Shown here piece after piece: positions 22,066 to 27,119 of a stretch of DNA of 27,119 nt. Origin of the DNA: VGBK01 sp043810615 (GTDB taxonomy: Bacteria > Actinomycetota > Acidimicrobiia > Spongiisociales > UBA11373); contig JBDROA010000151.1 in NCBI GenBank assembly GCA_043810615.1, forward strand, positions 1 to 27,119, written 5' to 3'. Within the stretch, counting starts at the first letter, position 1. Every line of letters starts with the position of its first letter. Under the pieces are notes generated by a model, which worked only from the letters and a program-made list of their open reading frames with translations, made no database searches and was not told the DNA's origin. Position numbers and translations under genes: made by a program.

Positions 22066-22817
22066 GTGGGACGAGGCGGGCCCGGGAGCTTGCGGGCCGT
22101 GGCCCTCCCCACCGAGCACGGCGGATGGGGCTTCGCCCAGGAGCCGGTGCTCCTCGGCCCGGCGGTGGACCCCAGCCTTGTCGGAAGCGCCGTCGCCGCC
22201 GCCGCCCCGGCCGTCTTCCCAGGCCGCCGCCCCCCGGGCCTCGTGGCAGCCGACCTCCGCCGCGGGCAGCGCCTCCCCCGCACGGCTGTCGCCGGGTGGG
22301 TGCTCGCCGCCTGCCCGGGGTGATCGCGGCAGGCCCGGATGCCGCTGGCTGCCCTTCCTCCGCGCCCTGGTGGTGGCCGCCGGCGGCAGCGTGGCAGGTG
22401 GGGGCCGACCTCACCCGGCGCGGCCGGGACCGTGGTCATGGGAGCGGCCGCCCCTGCCATCGTCCTGGCTGCCGGCGGGGGGCCGCCCCGGCCTGCAGCC
22501 TGTGGGCGGTGCTCGCCGCCCGAGCCCTGCCGTCGATCTCGCTGGTGCGCGCCCAGCTCCGCCGGAGCCGGAGGGAACCGGGACGGCCCCTTCCCACCCA
22601 CGCCGCTCACGGGATCGCCCTGGCCACGCTCGGTCCCCTCGCCGTCATCGACACCCCGCCGTGGGCGGCGTTCGGAGCCCTCGCCACCCCGTGGCTCTGG
22701 GCAGGCATCAGCCTGGGCCGTCCCCAGGTGCCGACCCGAACCCTGGGCTGGGCCCAGGCAGCAGCCGGCCTGCTCGTGGTCGCCCTCACCGCCGCCGGCC
22801 ACCATCTCGGCTGGTGA
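22066..22817 (+). pseudogene. YwiC-like membrane protein gene broken by several frameshifts
   Basis: A strong ribosome site (GAGGAGG, 22054-22060) precedes GTG 22066. The first part reads LRAVALPTEHGGWGFAQEPVLLGPAV, the hallmark start of YwiC-like membrane proteins, and goes on to ADLRRGQRLPRTAVAGWVLAACPG with a stop at 22321-22323. After that, recognisable parts appear in different frames: WLPFLRALVVAAGG; WWWPPAAAWQVGADLTRRGRD; VVMGAAAPAIVLAAGGG; then LWAVLAARALPSISLVRAQLRRSRREPG to the end HHLGW at 22817. At least four frame changes are needed to join them in family order. The intact start signal and well-kept segments point to recent decay or a cluster of sequencing errors. The intact protein would be a 230-250 residue membrane protein of unknown function. 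Confidence 0.7.
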
Positions 22818-22830
22818 CCCGGGCAAGGGG

Positions 22831-22836
22831 CAGAAT
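22831..22836 (+). promoter_or_regulatory. Possible -10 box CAGAAT for the SRPBCC gene
   Basis: CAGAAT ends 6 bases before GTG 22843, the usual leaderless spacing here; the first base differs from T. Confidence 0.35.
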
Positions 22837-22842
22837 GGGGCC

Positions 22843-23331
22843 GTGCGCATTCACAACGTCCACGAGCGAATCCTCCCCGTCCCCTCCGAGCCGGCCGGGC
22901 GCCTGCTCGACGGTCTCGGGGGCCGTCCCGACCCGCTGTGGCCCACCGAGGACTGGCCGCCCATGCGCTTCGACCGCCCGCTCCAGGTCGGCGCCGACGG
23001 CGGCCACGGTCCCATCCGGTACCGGGTGGAGGAGCACGAACCGGGGAGCCGGGTCCGCTTCCGCTTCACCGGCCCACCCGGCCTACAAGGCTTCCACGAG
23101 TTCGCGGTGACGGAGGCGCCCGGAGGGTGCGCCCTGTGCCACGCCATCGAAGGACGGAGCGCGGGAGCGATGCTCCTCGCCTGGCCGCTCTTCTACCGCC
23201 CCCTCCACGACGCCCTCATCGAGGATGCCCTGGACCAGGCGGAGCGCACGCTCACCGGCACCGTGGCCCGGCCGCGCTCGTGGTCCTGGTGGGTGCGCTT
23301 CCTCCGCCGCCTCGGCCGCCGGAAGGGATGA
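22843..23331 (+). CDS. SRPBCC-superfamily (START/polyketide-cyclase-like) protein
   Basis: A 162-residue soluble protein with the helix-grip pattern of the SRPBCC superfamily, which binds small hydrophobic ligands: an initial strand (RIHNVHERILPVPSEP) and helix (GRLLDGLGG), WPPMRFDRPLQVGADGGHGPIRYRVEEHEPGSRVRFRFTG as successive strands, FHEFAVTEAPGGCALCHAIEG, and a long C-terminal helix (LFYRPLHDALIEDALDQAERTL). It ends in a basic tail WWVRFLRRLGRRKG. The ligand is unknown. GTG 22843 is chosen because CAGAAT lies just upstream and the first strand begins here; the frame continues upstream without a coding signal. It follows the broken YwiC-like gene and converges with the LCP gene. Confidence 0.8.
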   Translation: MRIHNVHERILPVPSEPAGRLLDGLGGRPDPLWPTEDWPPMRFDRPLQVGADGGHGPIRYRVEEHEPGSRVRFRFTGPPGLQGFHEFAVTEAPGGCALCHAIEGRSAGAMLLAWPLFYRPLHDALIEDALDQAERTLTGTVARPRSWSWWVRFLRRLGRRKG

Positions 23332-23355
23332 CGGGCGGGTTCGGAGGCCTTCCGC

Positions 23356-25026
23356 TCAGCGCGCCGGGAGCACCGCGCAATCCTCGGCCAGGTCGGCCAC
23401 CCCCGCGACGGTTTCCACCGCCGCCAGGGCCGATTGCACCTTCCACCGGATCCGCTCCGGGTCCACGATGGGCAAGTTGCGGAAGTTGATCTCATGGGCG
23501 TAGTAGGGATAGCCGAACGCCACCGTGGCGACGTCGCTGAGGTCCAGGGCGGCGGCATAGTCGATGAGGTCGGGCAGGAAGGACAGAGGGATACTGGAAG
23601 TGGTGCTCTCCCGCACGGCCCGGGCGATCTGAGAGAACCGCAGGGCCAGGGTGACCGGTTCGACCTCGGCGGCCAGGGCGCGCAGGGTGCAGCGCTGGCG
23701 CAGCATGCGGACGGAGTCGCTGGAGTTGGTGCGGTCGCGCACGAAGGCCAGCGCCTGGTGCCCATCGAGGTGGTAGTTCCCCGGTTCGACGATGGTGACC
23801 ACCACCGGGTCCTCCCCCTCCCGCGCCGGAGAGAAGCCGACGTCCATGGTCTCGGTCACGTAGACGTCCAGCCCGCCGAGGGCGTCCACCAAGTCCACGA
23901 ATCCCGCCATGTCGACCAGCACGTAGTAGTCGATAGGAAGGCCCAGCAGCAGGCTCAACGTCTGGCGCAGGGCCTCCATGCCGGGGTCGACGGCCTCGGG
24001 GAAGGTGCGCACCCAGGTGTTGGTGAAGGTCCAGATGGCGTTGATGCGGTTCGGGAAGCACTTGCAGGACTCGAAGTCCTCCCGCGTCGGCGGTTCCACC
24101 CCCTCCGCCTTCGCCGCGTCCACCACCTCCTCGTAATCCTCCTCGAGGAACGCATCGTCCCAGGCCGCCGGCAGGGGTGGGTAGACCATGTCGCGCGACA
24201 CGCTGAACAGCACCGCCTTGCCCGTCTTGAGGTTCATGGTGGCCACGATCATCACGTCGGTGCGCAGGCTCCAGCGCCCCGGCCCGGCGTCCCCGCCGGC
24301 GAGCAGCACGGTGAGGCGGTCCTTCTCCAGGCGCTCGTGCAGCGGCAAGAAGGGGGCCTCGTAGAGGCTGCCCTCGCGCGGCACGATGACCGGCCGCACC
24401 GGGTGCAGATCCTCCTCGGGGATCCATATCTCCTTGGCCCACTGGGAGGCGTTGGGAGGCAGGGTCGAGGGAGTGATCAGAGGGGCGAGGGTCGTGGTGG
24501 GGCCCAGATCTTCCTCCCTCACCCCCTGGTCGATCAGATCCTGCTCCCGCTCCTCTGGCGACGGCATGTCCTCAGAGACCGTCAGGGCCTCGATGGTGTC
24601 GATGGCCTCCAGTCCGTAGTCGGCCAGCACGGCGTGGGGCACGACGACGGCGGCCACCAGCAACACCAGCAAGGCCCGGGCGGGCCAGCCCCGACCGGGC
24701 TGCATCCCCGGACGCAGGCGGCGTTCCAGGGCATAGGCGTCGGCCACGGCGAAGACCCGCACCACCAGGACCACCAGGTTCGCCGCCAGCAGCACCCACA
24801 GCCAGCGAGGCTGGACGAAGGTGCGCAGCAGGTGGACCGCCCCCTGCGCGGCAAACCACAGTGTGGCTCCCAGGCCCGCTCCGGCCACGGCCACCAGCAG
24901 CAGGGAGCGCCGCCGCCGCCCGGCGTACCACTGCCCGGCGCCGGGGAGCAGGGTCGATAGGAAGGCGGCCAGGGCGGGGCGGCCCCGGCGTCCCCCCGCC
25001 TGGGTAGACGCCCCCAGATCGATCAC
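23356..25026 (-). CDS. LytR-CpsA-Psr family protein with multi-helix N-terminus
   Basis: A 556-residue envelope enzyme of the LCP family, which transfers polymers such as teichoic acid or arabinogalactan from lipid carriers to peptidoglycan. The catalytic domain (about 235-450) starts RLTVLLAGGDAGPGRWSLRTDVMIVATMNLKTGKAVLFSVSRDMVYPP, with the conserved Asp of RTD and Arg of SVSRD, and continues DYYVLVDMAGFVDLVDALGGLDVYV and GNYHLDGHQALAFVRDR. Unlike the usual single anchor, the N-terminal 160 residues hold about four helices; the first segment AAFLSTLLPGAGQWYAGRRRRSLLLVAVAG resembles TM2-type membrane modules. A Pro/Thr linker (about 180-215) leads outside. An insertion with FESCKCFPNRIN has two cysteines. 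GTG 25026 is the first start keeping the membrane part. It may be in an own unit. Confidence 0.88.
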   Translation of the reverse strand: MIDLGASTQAGGRRGRPALAAFLSTLLPGAGQWYAGRRRRSLLLVAVAGAGLGATLWFAAQGAVHLLRTFVQPRWLWVLLAANLVVLVVRVFAVADAYALERRLRPGMQPGRGWPARALLVLLVAAVVVPHAVLADYGLEAIDTIEALTVSEDMPSPEEREQDLIDQGVREEDLGPTTTLAPLITPSTLPPNASQWAKEIWIPEEDLHPVRPVIVPREGSLYEAPFLPLHERLEKDRLTVLLAGGDAGPGRWSLRTDVMIVATMNLKTGKAVLFSVSRDMVYPPLPAAWDDAFLEEDYEEVVDAAKAEGVEPPTREDFESCKCFPNRINAIWTFTNTWVRTFPEAVDPGMEALRQTLSLLLGLPIDYYVLVDMAGFVDLVDALGGLDVYVTETMDVGFSPAREGEDPVVVTIVEPGNYHLDGHQALAFVRDRTNSSDSVRMLRQRCTLRALAAEVEPVTLALRFSQIARAVRESTTSSIPLSFLPDLIDYAAALDLSDVATVAFGYPYYAHEINFRNLPIVDPERIRWKVQSALAAVETVAGVADLAEDCAVLPAR

Positions 25027-25104
25027 AGTGGCGGCCTACCAGTCATCCGGGTCACGATAGGCCGGTTCCCGCAATGTGGTGCCGGCGGCTTGGCAGCCGG
25101 GGCG

Positions 25105-25494
25105 TCAGCCCATCCCGGTCGTGTGCATCGGCCGTACCCGCACCACCAGGCGCGTCGTCCCCGGGGGATCCCACTGGCAGGCCTCCACCCCGAGGTTCCG
25201 ACGGGCCAGGCCGTCGATGAAGGCGCGATCGGCATCCTCGTCGATGCCGTCCACGACCCCCCGCACTTCGAGGTACCGGTAGGGGTTCTCCGGGTAGAGG
25301 AACGAGAGGGCGATGCGGCCGTCCCGGCGCAGGTTCTTCAGCTTCCACCGGGCCGGGGGCTGGGAGCGGCGTATCAACTCGCCGTCCCAGTCGAACCAAT
25401 TGGGATTGTTCTGCGGGGCCCCATCGGGGCCGATCGTGGCGGCGTGGCCGATGGTGGCCCGTTTCAGGATGACCCGACGTGACGCGGGGATCAC
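25105..25494 (-). CDS. PPOX-class F420/FMN-dependent oxidoreductase
   Basis: A 129-residue split-barrel protein of the pyridoxamine-phosphate-oxidase superfamily. The core begins RRVILKRATIGHAATIGPDGAPQNNPNWFDWDGE, the pattern of the TIGR03618-like F420-dependent actinobacterial group, followed by ARWKLKNLRRDGRIALSFLYPENPYRYLEVRGVVDGI and the domain end TRLVVRVRPMHTTGMG. Such proteins bind F420 or FMN and reduce varied small molecules; the substrate is unknown. GTG 25494 is fixed by AGGAGG (25499-25504) 4 bases upstream; the open frame before that is not coding. Length is normal. The gene is divergent from the DUF72 gene, with 79 bases between starts. Confidence 0.85.
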   Translation of the reverse strand: MIPASRRVILKRATIGHAATIGPDGAPQNNPNWFDWDGELIRRSQPPARWKLKNLRRDGRIALSFLYPENPYRYLEVRGVVDGIDEDADRAFIDGLARRNLGVEACQWDPPGTTRLVVRVRPMHTTGMG

Positions 25495-25573
25495 GCTTCC
25501 TCCTGAGGTCGTGCCACTGCAACGGCCCGCCCCGTGGCCTTGTTCTCCCAGGCACGCGAGACTCAAGGGCACA

Positions 25574-26509
25574 GTGACCGGTGAATCGACCCTCACCCGC
25601 CTGGCCCGGCGCGGCGTGTTCGTGGGAACCTGTTCGTGGACCGATCCCACCCTCGTCGAAGCCGGCACCTTCTACCCGAGGCGCGAGATGACCCCGGCAG
25701 ACCGCCTGGCCCACTATGCCGGGCAGTTCTCCATCGTCGAGGTCGACGCCACCTACTACGCCCCGCCGGCGGAGCGGACGGCCGGTCTGTGGGTGGAGCG
25801 GACCCCGCCCGACTTCACTTTCGACGTCAAGGCCTTCCGCCTCCTCACCCAGCACCCCACCCCGCCCCGCTCCCTGTGGAAGGACGTAGCCGCCGCCCTC
25901 CCCGACGACCTCAGGGCCAAGCGCAACCTTTACGCCCGCGACCTGCCCCGCGAACTCATGGAGGAGGCCTTCGCCCGCTTCGTGTCCGCCCTGCTGCCGC
26001 TGCATTCGGCGGGCAAGCTGGGGGTGGTCCTGTTCCAACTGCCGCCCTACGTGGTGCCGTCCCGGGGCGCCTACGGCTACCTGTCGTGGGCGGCGGAGCG
26101 CCTCGCCGAATACCGAGTCGCAGTCGAGTTCCGCCAGGAGCGCTGGATGGACGAGGCCCACCGCGCCGCCACCCTGGCCTTCCTGGAGGAGCACCACCTG
26201 GCCTACGTGTGCGTGGACGGCCCCCAGGGCTTCCGCAGTTCGATGCCCCCGGTGGCGGCGGCCACGACCACCCTGGCCGAGGTGCGCTTCCACGGCCGCA
26301 ACACCGAGACCTGGGAGGCGCCGGGCATCGGTGCCGCCGAGCGCTTCCGCTACGAGTACGCCGCTGCCGAACTGCAGGAGTGGGTGCCCCGGGTGCGCGC
26401 CCTCGCCGAGCAGGCCTCCCGGGTGCACTTGCTCATGAACAACTGCTACGCCGACTACGGCGTCCGCAGCGCCCGCCTCCTCGCCGATCTCCTGGACCGG
26501 ACCGGGTAA
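25574..26509 (+). CDS. DUF72 (YecE-like) protein
   Basis: A 311-residue TIM-barrel-like protein of the DUF72 family, found widely in bacteria and archaea with no settled biochemical role. Typical segments are VFVGTCSWTDPTL at the first strand, FYPRREMTPADRLAHYAGQFSIVEVDATYYAPPAERTAGLWVERTPPDFTFDVKAFRLLTQH, LGVVLFQLPPYV, YRVAVEFRQERWM, and the end RVHLLMNNCYADYGVRSARLLADLL. The family usually has FNN.y.gyap at the last motif, here MNNCYADYG. GTG 25574 is 10 bases after a GAGACT -10-like box and keeps the complete first strand; a start at the inner GTG of RRGVFV would also be possible. Length is slightly longer than many members because of an insert near residues 95-125. Confidence 0.86.
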   Translation: MTGESTLTRLARRGVFVGTCSWTDPTLVEAGTFYPRREMTPADRLAHYAGQFSIVEVDATYYAPPAERTAGLWVERTPPDFTFDVKAFRLLTQHPTPPRSLWKDVAAALPDDLRAKRNLYARDLPRELMEEAFARFVSALLPLHSAGKLGVVLFQLPPYVVPSRGAYGYLSWAAERLAEYRVAVEFRQERWMDEAHRAATLAFLEEHHLAYVCVDGPQGFRSSMPPVAAATTTLAEVRFHGRNTETWEAPGIGAAERFRYEYAAAELQEWVPRVRALAEQASRVHLLMNNCYADYGVRSARLLADLLDRTG

Positions 26510-26590
26510 GGGCGATCTCCTCCATCCCGGCGTGCCCGCAGGTGTTGTTCGTCGACTGGTCGCTTGCGGTCGGACCGGCCGGCCCGCGGC

Positions 26591-27119
26591 CTATTGGCGT
26601 CGGGGGTAGGGCCGGTGGTTGTGGGCTTGGCGGTGGTGGCGTCGGCAGAGGAGCCGCAGGTTGGCCGGCTCGGTTCTTCCGCCTTCCGCCCAGTGTCGAA
26701 TGTGGTGGGCGTCACACCAGCGGGCCGGTGTGTCGCATCCCGGGTGGGTGCAGCCCTGATCCCGCAGGTCCAAAGCCCGCCGCAGGGCAGGAGGGACCAC
26801 CCGGTGTCTTCGGCCCACCTCCACCGGAGTGGAATCCCCCTGCAGCACCATCCGGGAAACCGAGGCGTCGCAGGCCAAACGGCGAACCGCTTCGACACTG
26901 ATCGGCCCGGCCTCGGCGTCCACCACACCCGAACCCTTCTGCAGGGTCTCCCAGGGAACAGTGACCGTCAGATGCGGCCGCCCCCCACCTTTGGAGTCGC
27001 TCCCATCCAAATGACGGCGGCAGATCTCCACCAGAGCGTCGGCCCGGCACTGCGCCGGGGTGCGGGCATCATGGGAGTCCAAACCGGCAGGCTCAGCCAG
27101 ACAACGCAGCGCCGCCAAC
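26591..27119 (-). CDS. DUF222/HNH endonuclease, C-terminal part (5' end outside window)
   Basis: The visible 175 residues are the C-terminal part of an actinobacterial DUF222-HNH protein (the family of the mycobacterial 13E12 repeats). A helical part (CRADALVEICRRHL) leads to LTVTVPWETLQ and GPISVEAVRRLACDASVSRMVLQGDSTPVEVGRRHRVVPPALRRALDLRDQGC, and then the HNH nuclease motif: HPGCDTPARWCDAHHIRHWAEGG with TEPANLRLLCRRHHRQAH. The His-His pair, the Asn and the second His-His are present, as are the paired Cys residues expected to bind zinc. The protein reaches a normal stop at 26591. The N-terminal DUF222 region is beyond the window. These genes are often multicopy and may be mobile; activity is unknown. 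Confidence 0.85.
   Translation of the reverse strand, partial: LAALRCLAEPAGLDSHDARTPAQCRADALVEICRRHLDGSDSKGGGRPHLTVTVPWETLQKGSGVVDAEAGPISVEAVRRLACDASVSRMVLQGDSTPVEVGRRHRVVPPALRRALDLRDQGCTHPGCDTPARWCDAHHIRHWAEGGRTEPANLRLLCRRHHRQAHNHRPYPRRQ

Overview
The window comes from a very GC-rich bacterium, most likely an actinomycete-type organism (Actinomycetota, plausibly class Acidimicrobiia). This rests on several things: nearly every gene uses GC-rich third positions; there are many GTG starts; many starts lie only 6-10 bases after a TANNNT -10 box, as in leaderless mRNAs; and the gene content includes an F420/FMN-type PPOX oxidoreductase, a VanW protein, an LCP protein, a DUF6186-like small membrane protein, a DUF222/HNH endonuclease and lipoproteins with Ser/Thr/Ala/Pro-rich linkers. 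The exact lineage is inference.

Layout. 1-447: the end of an IS481-type transposase. 515-1084: a TlpA-like thioredoxin lipoprotein. 1094-3575 (minus): two overlapping membrane proteins related to HD-GYP phosphodiesterases, both lacking the GYP segment. 3576-4024: a structured gene-free stretch with mutually exclusive hairpins. 4025-6269: a conserved unknown protein and a gamma-glutamyltransferase. 6075-7211 (minus): a secreted, membrane-anchored protein whose reading frame runs 195 bases into the back of ggt. 7306-8701: a helix-hairpin-helix membrane protein followed by rlmN. 8698-9425 (minus): a broken esterase gene. 9530-11311: a VanW-family protein. 11327-12189 (minus): two translationally coupled membrane proteins. 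12237-13241 (minus): fabH. 13350-14259 (minus): a small secreted protein and a lipoprotein. 14522-15514: a ketol-acid reductoisomerase-like protein. 15659-19326 (minus): GNAT acetyltransferase, alpha/alpha-toroid protein, MarC-like membrane protein and aldehyde dehydrogenase, the last three coupled by ATGA and GTGA overlaps. 19474-21920: folE and NAD-type malic enzyme. 22066-22817: a YwiC-like gene broken by several frameshifts. 22843-23331: an SRPBCC protein. 23356-25026 (minus): an LCP ligase with an unusual multi-helix N-terminus. 25105-25494 (minus): a PPOX protein. 25574-26509: a DUF72 protein. 26591-27119 (minus): the end of a DUF222/HNH endonuclease.

Most of the window is ordinary chromosomal housekeeping and envelope functions in short transcription units, with mobile-type genes at both edges. 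No CRISPR array, phage, tRNA or rRNA gene was seen. The best candidates for something undescribed are the toroid/MarC-like/aldehyde dehydrogenase operon, the paired HD-GYP relatives without GYP, the alternative-hairpin region upstream of them, and the KARI-like protein with altered active-site positions. None of these is proven to be a new system from sequence alone.
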